A DNA stretch of 64,000 nt from Actibacterium lipolyticum (GTDB lineage Bacteria > Pseudomonadota > Alphaproteobacteria > Rhodobacterales > Rhodobacteraceae). The notes beneath the pieces are model-generated. The model was not told the origin of the DNA and did no database searches. It worked only from the letters and a program-made list of their open reading frames with translations. Made by a program: the position numbers and the translations under genes. How positions within the stretch are numbered: the stretch's first letter is position 1; each line of letters opens with the position of its first letter. The stretch spans positions 496,001 through 560,000 of the forward strand of contig NZ_FXYE01000002.1 in the NCBI RefSeq assembly GCF_900184935.1, in the 5' to 3' direction. Positions 28,326-35,623 of the stretch are shown piece by piece.

Positions 28326-29732
28326 TCAAAAGCGCTTGTCGAACAGCAGGGCACAGTAGGTCGATGTTGTGTCGTATGCGGCGATGTTAGAATCCGTCCA
28401 TCGGACTTGGCAGGAGAACTGCGGGGCGGTTCCAAATATCTCAAGCCGCGGATCGACGTAAGACGCGCCGAGCCCAATGTAGCTGTCCTTGCGAACGTAA
28501 CCCGCCGTCCGGTCCGCATCGCGATAAACGCGACGGCCAAGTTCAGTCGAAAGCCACCCGAACGCCCCGTTCGTCAGTGTCCCACCGAAGCCTGCGGTCA
28601 AGACCTGCCCGGTATAGCGTTTGTCGTCGCGTTTGGGATTATTGCGAATTGGCAGGCCAAAACCCAACCGATACCGGCCCCATTCGCCAAGGTCATGCTG
28701 ATAGACTGTGCCCAACCGCAGGTCGGCCCTGCGCGTCGTATCTTCGCCGTCATACCGGCGCTGCTTGTAGCGGAAAGTCAAACTCAGCGCCTCGGTCGGC
28801 GACACCGACAGGTTGCGGTTGGCATTCAGGCCCAGCGCCCAGAATGCGCGATCTTCGCCGTCCAAGACATCGAACGAGGACCGCTGAATGTAGGGCGAAA
28901 CCTTGATCGACCCATCGTCCAGTTTCCAATGCCAATCAAGCTTGACCCTGCCGACATATCGGATCTGCTCTAGCCCGGTAAAGTCGTCGCGGTTAAGCGT
29001 AAAGCTGTAGGTCAGGGTCTGATCATTACCGATATAGCTGGTGTAATCCGCGCGCGCACCAACCCGGAAATAGGACCCGTCGTCACCTTCGCCCTCATCG
29101 TGGCCAGAGGCCAGACCATGTTCGCCGCCGCCGCCATCTTCATGTGAACCGCCGCCACCCAGATTTCCGCCGGATTGGTGCTGTTCAATGTCCGATGAAT
29201 AGAGATACCCCATCAACAGCCGATAGCGCCACTGATTGGCATCCTCGGCCATCCGCGCGTCGCTGTTGTGGTGTTCGTGGTCAAACTTTTCGTCGTCGCC
29301 GTACCCCTCACCGGTTTCGACGGCGGCGTCTTGTGCGCGGTTAAGGTACTGTTCGATTTCCTTGCCCGGATCGCCCTTGCGCGCTGCCGCATGGGTGCCC
29401 AAAACATTCGCCGCCGGGTCCCCACCAAGGCGGACCTGCTGACGCGACTGATTTTGGTCGCGCTGCTGATCCCTGTCCTGATCTTGATCCTGTTGTTGGA
29501 TTTGCGATGTGGTGCGCGTCTGGTCCTGATCTTGGGTCATCGTGGCCACATGGCAAGTCTGGCAGACTGCGGAACTCATGTTTGCCACGTTGGGGTGCGC
29601 CGGGGGCAAATAGACGTTGCTGTTGTGACAAGCCTTACAATCGTCGCCCAATTGGGGCGTCGCTGCGGCCGATCCAGCCAGCCAAGCGATAGCCACAGCG
29701 CAGATCGCCGCCAGAGTAGAGCGCGTCATCAT
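28326..29732 (-). CDS. diheme cytochrome c head fused to outer-membrane beta-barrel
   Basis: The 468-residue protein begins with a signal peptide (about 1-25, ending GSAAATPQ), then two heme-attachment motifs, CKACH (32-36) and CQTCH (57-61). Residues 67-99 are almost entirely Gln, Asp and Arg. A Gly/His/Asp-rich spacer (about 185-220) leads into alternating amphipathic strands to the end, closing with terminal Phe (FDKRF), the usual BAM signal. The last part, with TDSNIAAYD, recalls the barrel of Slam/DUF560 proteins, here without their TPR head. It is last in the FNR-box operon, 50 bp after the hexaheme gene. AAGGAA lies eight bases before the chosen ATG. Possible roles are electron transfer at the outer membrane or a substrate pore. 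Confidence 0.8.
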   Translation of the reverse strand: MMTRSTLAAICAVAIAWLAGSAAATPQLGDDCKACHNSNVYLPPAHPNVANMSSAVCQTCHVATMTQDQDQTRTTSQIQQQDQDQDRDQQRDQNQSRQQVRLGGDPAANVLGTHAAARKGDPGKEIEQYLNRAQDAAVETGEGYGDDEKFDHEHHNSDARMAEDANQWRYRLLMGYLYSSDIEQHQSGGNLGGGGSHEDGGGGEHGLASGHDEGEGDDGSYFRVGARADYTSYIGNDQTLTYSFTLNRDDFTGLEQIRYVGRVKLDWHWKLDDGSIKVSPYIQRSSFDVLDGEDRAFWALGLNANRNLSVSPTEALSLTFRYKQRRYDGEDTTRRADLRLGTVYQHDLGEWGRYRLGFGLPIRNNPKRDDKRYTGQVLTAGFGGTLTNGAFGWLSTELGRRVYRDADRTAGYVRKDSYIGLGASYVDPRLEIFGTAPQFSCQVRWTDSNIAAYDTTSTYCALLFDKRF

Positions 29733-29782
29733 TCCCTGCTTTCCTTGAAAAGGTGCCTTATCTGTTCCGCCTGGATTTCCTG

Positions 29783-30412
29783 TCATGGCAACTTGAACTC
29801 AAAATCATGACAGGTGGCGCAAAAATTGTCTGGCGGTTCATGTTGGTAATGGCACAGCACGCATTCCGCATAAGGCGCACCATGAGGGGAGGCATGTGGG
29901 TTTGCGTGCGCGACGTGTTCGGTTTTAAGCGCAAGTTCCTCAAGCGTGCCATGGCAGGCGGTGCAAACCGCTGTCTCTGGTTCACCCGGATCCTCGGGGT
30001 CTTCGTGACAGCCGACACAGGTTCCCCCGGCGAAGAAATGCGTGTGGCTCTGGAAGATGGTGCCATCAAGCGACGAGGCCTGATCCGTGCCGTGGCAAAT
30101 CCGGCAGCCACGCATCGACATGCCCGCAGTACGCAAATGGCCTTCGGGCAGCAGGTCTGGCTCTTCGTGACAGGTTGCGCAGACATGTTCCGGCGCGGGC
30201 TTGCCGTCATGGCCCGTCAGGCCCTCTTCGCCCGCGTGGGAGTTTTGTCGTTGCTGACGAGGCTTGTTGTCATCCGAAGCGGCAGGCCAAATACAGACCC
30301 CGTCATCCACCACGAAACACTGGCTTTCGGGTTGCGCAGCTAACTGACCACTGAATGGAACAGACAAAACAAGCGCGAATAACACCGCTATCGTCAGCCT
30401 TCGCAAAACCAT
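29783..30412 (-). CDS. hexaheme c-type cytochrome with flavocytochrome c3-like tetraheme domain
   Basis: The 209-residue periplasmic protein has a signal peptide (1-26, ending SGQLAAQ) and six CXXCH motifs at about 78, 103, 132, 150, 184 and 198. The last four, with CTACHGTLEELALKTEH, NPHASPHG and CHDFEFKLP, align by eye with the tetraheme domain of Shewanella flavocytochrome c3 (CVSCHGTLAEVAETTKH, NAHASH, CHSFDFNMP). Two extra hemes precede it. The flavin domain that is fused in Fcc3 is here the separate gene immediately upstream (76 bp). It should pass electrons to that flavoprotein. The start at 30412 is preceded by AAGGGAG; an upstream open stretch is not signal-like. Confidence 0.9.
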   Translation of the reverse strand: MVLRRLTIAVLFALVLSVPFSGQLAAQPESQCFVVDDGVCIWPAASDDNKPRQQRQNSHAGEEGLTGHDGKPAPEHVCATCHEEPDLLPEGHLRTAGMSMRGCRICHGTDQASSLDGTIFQSHTHFFAGGTCVGCHEDPEDPGEPETAVCTACHGTLEELALKTEHVAHANPHASPHGAPYAECVLCHYQHEPPDNFCATCHDFEFKLP

Positions 30413-30488
30413 CGACGTCTCCCTTAAGTGTGGCAGACCGCATGGCGCACGAAACGCCATGCGGTCGTTCTTGTCATACGGTTGCGGC

Positions 30489-32045
30489 TTAGCTCCAACT
30501 TTCCACCGCGGCCGCGTTCTGCCCTGCGATCCGGCCAAACGTCAGGCAATCCGCGTAGGCACATGACCCCAATCGCGACGCCCCGTGAACGCCACCGGCG
30601 GCCTCGCCCACGACGTAAAGCCCGACGATCGGTTCGCCACTAACCACATCGATGGCCTCGGCTTTCTCGTTGATGGCGCAACCACCCATGGTGTGGTGAA
30701 CTTTGGGAGAAAGCCGCACGACGTAGAATGGCGCCGTGCCAATCTTGCCGACTTTGTCGGACATGTAGCGCCCCATTTCGCTGTCTTCGCCCGCGTCGAC
30801 ACCCGCGTTAAAGGTCTCGATCGTTTCCTTCAGCGCGTCGAGCGGAATGTTATGCGCCGCCGCCATCTCCTCAAGCGAGGGGTATTCCAAAAGAACGCCC
30901 GCTTCTTTCATCTTGTCGAGGTTGTCAGTCGGACGGCCCGTCGAACCCTTGACGTAACCATCGGCATCCGAGAACGCGATACATTTGTTCCCTGCCGCCA
31001 GAATGGCATCCGCGCGGGTCTTGCGGTCGGCCAATTCGTTGACGAAACGCTTGCCCGTCTGCGTATCAACCCACAACCCGTACGAGGCGGCGACGCCCTG
31101 CACGAAATGCGGCGCATAGCCAAAACCACGTTCGTCCGGGCTGGTCCAAGGCCCCAGCTGAATCCACGAAGGTTGCACAAGTGTGCAGCCGATGTTCATC
31201 GCCTCGCGCAGGGGCTGCGCCGTGGCACCGGGGTGGTTGGTGGTGTCCAGTTCACCGCCAAGGCGCGGGTCCTGCAACTTGCGGAAGGACGGATCGTTGC
31301 CGAAACCACCCGTTGCCATGATCACGGCCTTGCGCGCTTTGATCGACTTTGGCGTGCCACTGTCCAGATCAGGGTGGCGGTACTTTTCATGTACGATCAC
31401 GCCCTTCACCCGACCATCTGGGTCGCGCAACAGGTGCTTCATCAACGTGCGGGTCCGCGGCTCGACCCCCATCTCTTTGAGCTTGTCCAACTGCGGCACA
31501 ACGATGCCCGATCCGCTACCGGCTGCAAGCGCGTAAGAACGCGGCACCGCATGGCCCCCCATATGGGCCAGACCACGGTATTCGACGCCAAGTTCATCAA
31601 TCGTCCATTGCACAGTTTCCACCGACTTTTCGGCGATGATACGCACGAGTTCCGGATGGTTAAGGTTCAGACCCGCCTTCATCATGTCGTCGATAAGCGT
31701 CTGAACGGAATCCTCGATGCCCTCTTCGGCTTGCAACGGCGAACCTGCGGCTGCGATGACACCGCCGCTGATGATCGAATTGCCCCCCGGCGTGCGCATC
31801 TTTTCAAGCAGGGCGACCGAAGCCCCCGCTTTGGTCGCCTCGATCGCGGCTGCCAGCCCGGCAAAACCCGTTCCGACGATGATCACATCGACTTCTTCGT
31901 CCCAGCTTTCTGGCATCGCCTGCGGTGCGGCCTCGGCCCCGCTGCCCAATGCGAAGGCGGCACCAGCAGCAGCACCTGCACCCAGCATTGCGCGCCGTGT
32001 TACGGCCTTGCCAATCTTGTTTTTCGATTGTTCAGACATTTTCAT
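30489..32045 (-). CDS. Tat-exported fumarate reductase-like flavoprotein
   Basis: The 518-residue protein resembles the flavin domain of flavocytochrome c3: FAD loop VDVIIVGTGFAGLAAAIEA (Gly58-Gly63), EKMRTPGGNS, ATGGFGND, GKRFVNE, KVHHTMGG (His about 451) and GVHGASRLG (Arg about 491). A twin-arginine signal (TRRAMLGAG, Arg17-Arg18) shows folded export to the periplasm. The catalytic Arg equivalent to Fcc3 Arg402 (about Arg341) is present. The substrate His365 position is Gly298, and the Glu378/Arg380 proton-path positions appear to be Gly317/Ala320, so fumarate may not be the acceptor. The ATG overlaps the preceding short gene as ATGA. It is the core reductase of the FNR-controlled operon. 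Confidence 0.9.
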   Translation of the reverse strand: MKMSEQSKNKIGKAVTRRAMLGAGAAAGAAFALGSGAEAAPQAMPESWDEEVDVIIVGTGFAGLAAAIEATKAGASVALLEKMRTPGGNSIISGGVIAAAGSPLQAEEGIEDSVQTLIDDMMKAGLNLNHPELVRIIAEKSVETVQWTIDELGVEYRGLAHMGGHAVPRSYALAAGSGSGIVVPQLDKLKEMGVEPRTRTLMKHLLRDPDGRVKGVIVHEKYRHPDLDSGTPKSIKARKAVIMATGGFGNDPSFRKLQDPRLGGELDTTNHPGATAQPLREAMNIGCTLVQPSWIQLGPWTSPDERGFGYAPHFVQGVAASYGLWVDTQTGKRFVNELADRKTRADAILAAGNKCIAFSDADGYVKGSTGRPTDNLDKMKEAGVLLEYPSLEEMAAAHNIPLDALKETIETFNAGVDAGEDSEMGRYMSDKVGKIGTAPFYVVRLSPKVHHTMGGCAINEKAEAIDVVSGEPIVGLYVVGEAAGGVHGASRLGSCAYADCLTFGRIAGQNAAAVESWS

Positions 32046-32344
32046 AGCTCCTCACTAAATTTGTGCAAAACGCGCGATGCGGTCATGGAAAATCCCCCTG
32101 CACGCGGCAGGAACAGGCCGCACAGCTTGGTGTGCGTCTGTGGCGCGCCTCCCTTTTTCTCGGGGTTGCTCACCAAGCCCGAGCCGATCACAGCAACGTC
32201 TGCCTTTTCGTCCCAGCTTTTGTGGAATGGCACAGGCGCGGCCGCTGCGGGGGCACAAAAAACAAGTGTTGCACCGGCAATCGCGCCAGTACCCAAACGC
32301 TCACGCGGTTTCGCATTTGCCGTTCGGTCACTTGGTTTTGTCAT
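32042..32344 (-). pseudogene. decayed N-terminal duplicate of the flavoprotein, kept as a coupled leader gene
   Basis: The 100-residue frame aligns with the start of the downstream flavoprotein: RERLGTGAIAGATLVF against RRAMLGAGAAAGAAFA, and SWDEKADVAVIGSGL against SWDEEVDVIIVGTGF. After the dinucleotide loop the similarity stops within a few residues, and the frame ends 30-40 residues later. The Tat pair is broken (RE for RR). It looks like a duplicate with a large internal deletion. It nevertheless keeps a GGGGG ribosome site and an ATGA overlap with the intact gene, and its last codons contain the AGGAG used by the flavoprotein. It may act now only as a translational leader. Confidence 0.7.
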
Positions 32345-32648
32345 ATCGCCCCCAAACTAAAATCATTTGGCCCAATCAGCGGGCCCCGAAGCAAAGACGG
32401 GGCGTCAGGGCAGATCAGACAGGTCAATATTCGCGTTATTTGGCGCGGCGTAATTGATTGAAATCAAATGCAACCGAAATCAAAACACCTGCCGACGGCC
32501 GAAGGTCGTCGTCATTGAGGGGGATTCATTTTGGGGAACGGCAGCCCAATCCTTGGACTGACGATTGGGCGGGCAAAACGCTGAACACGGGTAAGGGGCT
32601 CAGCATAGTCAGCCACATTTCAAGTAAACCTAAGGGGCTTTCCCTTGG
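32345..32648. other. 304-bp regulatory gap upstream of the flavocytochrome operon
   Basis: This gap holds the FNR box and -10 of the minus-strand operon (32426-32467). The right end (32627-32648) is a hairpin at the 3' end of the FG-GAP gene. The middle (about 32470-32620) has no gene I can support; short plus-strand frames there lack ribosome sites. Confidence 0.6.
32426..32467 (-). promoter_or_regulatory. FNR/FnrL box with class II promoter spacing
   Basis: TTGAT-TGAA-ATCAA at 32454-32467 is an exact match to the FNR/FnrL consensus dyad. A -10-like AATATT lies at 32426-32431 on the minus strand, its centre 32 bp from the dyad centre, which is the spacing of class II FNR-activated promoters (dyad at about -41.5). 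This predicts a start near 32419 and induction of the operon under low oxygen. Confidence 0.82.
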
Positions 32649-32650
32649 TT
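32627..32650 (-). terminator. stem-loop at the 3' end of the FG-GAP gene
   Basis: AACC-(T)-AAGGG and CCCTTGGTT enclose GCTTT with one bulge. The hairpin overlaps the stop codon of the FG-GAP gene. The following minus-strand T content is poor, so termination may be weak and some read-through toward the flavocytochrome operon is possible. Confidence 0.4.
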
Positions 32651-33346
32651 ACTCGCCACACGCCAGTACGGGCGCGAAACTTCGCGGCCCGGCATAGCTG
32701 GCAAGCGGGCGGGTGGTCAGGCGGCCCTCTTCCAAACGGGTCGCCACGATCTGGCTCCAGTTGGCATTGGCCGTGATTAACTCTGGCCCCTGCCCGCAGT
32801 CGCGGATACCGCCAGAGATGAAGTCTTGACCGATCTGGTGGTTGGTCAGTCCCTCAGCCTCGGCCACTAGTTCCAGCATACCGTTCTGGAAACGCCAGAC
32901 GCGCAGCAGTTTGGCCAAATGCGGGCGGTCGATATAGGCGATCTCCACCATGCCGTCACCGTCAAGGTCCGCCGCGCCGATGGGGGCCAGCCAGCGGTTA
33001 CTGCGACCGATGAATGGGGTCGCGGCGATCAGGCCGTCGGGGCCATAGACGCTAAGCCGCGCGCCAAGGTTCTGATCGGATTCCACCACGATCACTTCGG
33101 GCGCACCGTCGCCATCCAGATCGGCAAGGCGTGGGGCTAGGTCTTCGAAGACGCGAGCTTCGGGCAGCACGATGCGCCGCCCCTGCCCGCCTTTCAGGCG
33201 CAGCTCCAGCGTGCCGTATTCGATGGCATCGCCCAGAACGCCGTGTGCATAGCGGGTCGTTGGCCCGCCAAATTCCGCAGCAACGATTTGGCCCTGCGCC
33301 GCGCCGCAACAGAGCGCGGCAATGCCGATGATCGCCGCGCGCAGCA

Positions 33347-33347
<1 letters not shown>
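32649..33347 (-). CDS. secreted FG-GAP/VCBS-repeat protein
   Basis: The 232-residue protein has a signal peptide (MLRAAIIGIAALCCGAAQGQ). It contains two calcium-loop repeats, LADLDGDGAPEVIVVES and AADLDGDGMVEIAYIDR, of the integrin-like FG-GAP type; these usually build a beta-propeller and bind Ca2+. Cys residues near the end (IRDCGQG, LACGE) may pair. There is no catalytic signature, so a structural or binding role in the periplasm is likely. Its ATG overlaps the ferredoxin stop as TGATG, so the two are translated together, an odd pairing of an exported and a cytoplasmic protein. Confidence 0.8.
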
Positions 33348-33685
<338 letters not shown>

Positions 33686-33752
33686 TCAAACCGTGTTCCC
33701 CTGTCAGATATGCGATGGATCGGCGATTTGCCAGAGGGGGCTGATTGGATAG

Positions 33753-33778
33753 AAAAAGGGCGCCCGTTCAAGGCGCCC
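33753..33778 (-). terminator. intrinsic terminator of the hflK-hflC-degP gene run
   Basis: On the minus strand GGGCGCC-TTGAACG-GGCGCCC (stem 33758-33764 with 33772-33778) is followed by TTTTTCT. It lies 24 bp after the degP stop. Confidence 0.85.
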
Positions 33779-33801
33779 CTTGTTTTGAACATTCGCTAAG
33801 A

Positions 33802-35277
33802 TCAGTCGTCCAGCGAAAGCGCCACAAAGCGTGGCTCTCCCTGACGGCGGATCAGCAGTAGAAGCGATTTGCGACCGGCCTCTTTTGCCTCTTCCACGCG
33901 CGCTTCAAGATCGTCGGCGCTGGCCACCTTTTGCTGACCGGCTTCGGTGATCACGTCGCCTGCGCGCAGGCCTTTTTCATAAGCCTCGCTCATTTCATCA
34001 ACGTCGGTGACAACCAGACCTTCGCCCAAGCTACCGACTTCCAGCTGATCGCGCAGCTCATCGGTAAGGGGTGTCAGCGTCAGACCCAGAAGCTCTTTCT
34101 CTACGACTTCGTCTTCTAGGGCGGGTGCTGCGGCAGGTACGGCGTTTTCAGCGGTTTCGCGACGACCCAGCGTTACTTTCAGCGTCTGTGTCTTTCCATC
34201 ACGGAACACAACCACACGCACGGTTTCGCCAACACCAGAGTTGCCAACAACGCGCACCAGTTCACGGGTATCCGCCACTTCGACACCATCGAACGAGGTG
34301 ATGACATCACCAGCTTCGATACCACCCTCGGCGGCGGGGCCTTCGGGAACGTCTGTCACCAGCGCACCAGCGGCAGTTTCCAGACCAATCGCCTCGGCCA
34401 CGTCAGGGGTTACATCTTGGATGCGCACACCCAACCAACCACGGCGAGTTTCGCCAAATTCCTGAAGCTGCCCGATCACGTTGGTTACAACGTTAGACGC
34501 CATGGAAAAGCCGATCCCGATGGAACCACCATTGGGGCTTAGGATTGCAGTGTTCACACCGATCACCTGACCATCCATGTTGAACAGCGGCCCGCCCGAG
34601 TTGCCCCGGTTGATCGCCGCGTCTGTCTGAATAAAGTCATCATAGGTGCCCGTTAGCGCCCGATTGCGCGCCGAAACGATACCGGCCGAAACCGAAAAGC
34701 CCTGACCCAGCGGGTTGCCCATCGCCATGACCCAATCGCCAACGCGCATCAGGTCACTGTCACCGAAAGGTACAAACGAAAGCGGTTCGTCGCTTTCAAC
34801 CTTCAACAGCGCGATATCGGTGTTCGGGTCGGTGCCGATCACCTTTGCCTCTAGGGTTTTGCCCGAAAAGAACTCAATCTCAATCTCGTCGGCTTTTTCG
34901 ATGACGTGGTTGTTGGTCACGATGAACCCGTCTTCAGAAATCACGAAACCAGACCCAAGCGCCTGACTGCGGCGCTGACGGCGTTGGCCATCGTCCCCAT
35001 CGGGGCCCATGAAATCACGGAAGAAATCCTCAAACGGGGACCCTTCTGGAAGTTGCGGGCCGGGGCCGGTTGATGCGGCAACGGTGGTTGACGTGGTGAT
35101 ATTCACAACGGCCGGACTGACCTGATCGGCCAGATCGGCAAAACTTTCTGGCATGCCACGGGCCTGAGCGGCGATCGTTTGCGCCATCACAAGCGCAAGT
35201 CCAAGCATCAGTGCCCAAAGCGCACGCAATGGCCCGGAGTCCGCCCGAGCCGTGAGTTGTAGTGCCTGAGGTGTCAA
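33802..35277 (-). CDS. degP: Do-family periplasmic serine protease/chaperone (DegP/DegQ-like)
   Basis: The 491-residue protein has a signal peptide ending IAAQA, a trypsin-like domain with intact triad (His in TNNHVIEKADE, Asp in NTDIALLKV, Ser in RGNSGGPLFN) and two PDZ domains (RRGWLGVRIQDVTP onward, and LGLTLTPLTDEL onward). It degrades or refolds damaged envelope proteins. I chose a TTG start at 35277: the strong GAGGAGGAAC site lies just upstream of it, whereas the ATG at 35334 would put 19 unrelated residues before the signal peptide. It follows DUF2065 by 151 bp that hold two palindromes. Confidence 0.93.
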   Translation of the reverse strand: MTPQALQLTARADSGPLRALWALMLGLALVMAQTIAAQARGMPESFADLADQVSPAVVNITTSTTVAASTGPGPQLPEGSPFEDFFRDFMGPDGDDGQRRQRRSQALGSGFVISEDGFIVTNNHVIEKADEIEIEFFSGKTLEAKVIGTDPNTDIALLKVESDEPLSFVPFGDSDLMRVGDWVMAMGNPLGQGFSVSAGIVSARNRALTGTYDDFIQTDAAINRGNSGGPLFNMDGQVIGVNTAILSPNGGSIGIGFSMASNVVTNVIGQLQEFGETRRGWLGVRIQDVTPDVAEAIGLETAAGALVTDVPEGPAAEGGIEAGDVITSFDGVEVADTRELVRVVGNSGVGETVRVVVFRDGKTQTLKVTLGRRETAENAVPAAAPALEDEVVEKELLGLTLTPLTDELRDQLEVGSLGEGLVVTDVDEMSEAYEKGLRAGDVITEAGQQKVASADDLEARVEEAKEAGRKSLLLLIRRQGEPRFVALSLDD

Positions 35278-35339
35278 AGGATGTTCCTCCTCGTAAAATC
35301 CTGCCGGGGCGATAGGCGATGCGCCCTGCCCCACATCTT

Positions 35340-35354
35340 CTATCTGTTAGATAG
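35340..35354. repeat. inverted repeat in the degP leader region
   Basis: CTATCT-GTT-AGATAG, perfect 6-bp arms, about 65-75 bp upstream of the degP start. This is a possible operator; the regulator is unknown. Confidence 0.45.
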
Positions 35355-35391
35355 GGAGCCGAACGTTCAACTCAAAGCCTGTCGCGTTTTT

Positions 35392-35405
35392 TCACATCGA
35401 TGTGA
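35392..35405. repeat. perfect 14-bp palindrome upstream of degP
   Basis: TCACATCGATGTGA is a perfect dyad between the DUF2065 stop and degP. No minus-strand T-run follows, so it is not a terminator. Size and position fit a transcription-factor site. Confidence 0.45.
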
Positions 35406-35428
35406 TGACGTGTGTTTGGCAAAGCTTC

Positions 35429-35623
35429 TCAGCTTGAAAGCGATTGGGCAAGCCAAACAAGCGTAATTCCGGCCGCAAGGGCCAGCAATCCAATTGAGCG
35501 CCGGTTTTCAATCGTAAGCTGTTTCAGCGCCTCTAACAGGTCCTCCAAACGTGAAGGGGCCAGTGCGAACACCAGCCCCTCTACGATCAGAACTAACCCG
35601 ATGGCTAGCAAGAAGGTCGCCAT
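35429..35623 (-). CDS. DUF2065 small membrane protein
   Basis: The 64-residue protein has two hydrophobic helices (FLLAIGLVLIVEGLVFAL and SIGLLALAAGITLVWLAQS) joined by an amphipathic segment. This is the DUF2065/YjeT layout, a family commonly found next to hflC. The start overlaps the hflC stop as TGATG, so it is translationally coupled. It may be an accessory subunit of the HflKC membrane complex; no function has been shown that I know of. Confidence 0.85.
   Translation of the reverse strand: MATFLLAIGLVLIVEGLVFALAPSRLEDLLEALKQLTIENRRSIGLLALAAGITLVWLAQSLSS

Noticed and set aside
28326-29732. MtrB/PioB-type decaheme-associated barrel
   Set aside because: The barrel is too small (about 300 residues) and lacks the MtrB N-terminal CXXC pattern; the tail resembles Slam/DUF560 barrels instead.
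30585-32360. 591-codon open frame on the plus strand opposite the flavoprotein
   Set aside because: Mirror-frame effect of high-GC coding DNA; no ribosome site and no recognisable domain, while the minus strand encodes a clear flavoprotein.
33802-35334. ATG at 35334 as degP start
   Set aside because: It would add 19 residues before the signal peptide and ignore the strong GAGGAGGAAC site just upstream of TTG 35277.
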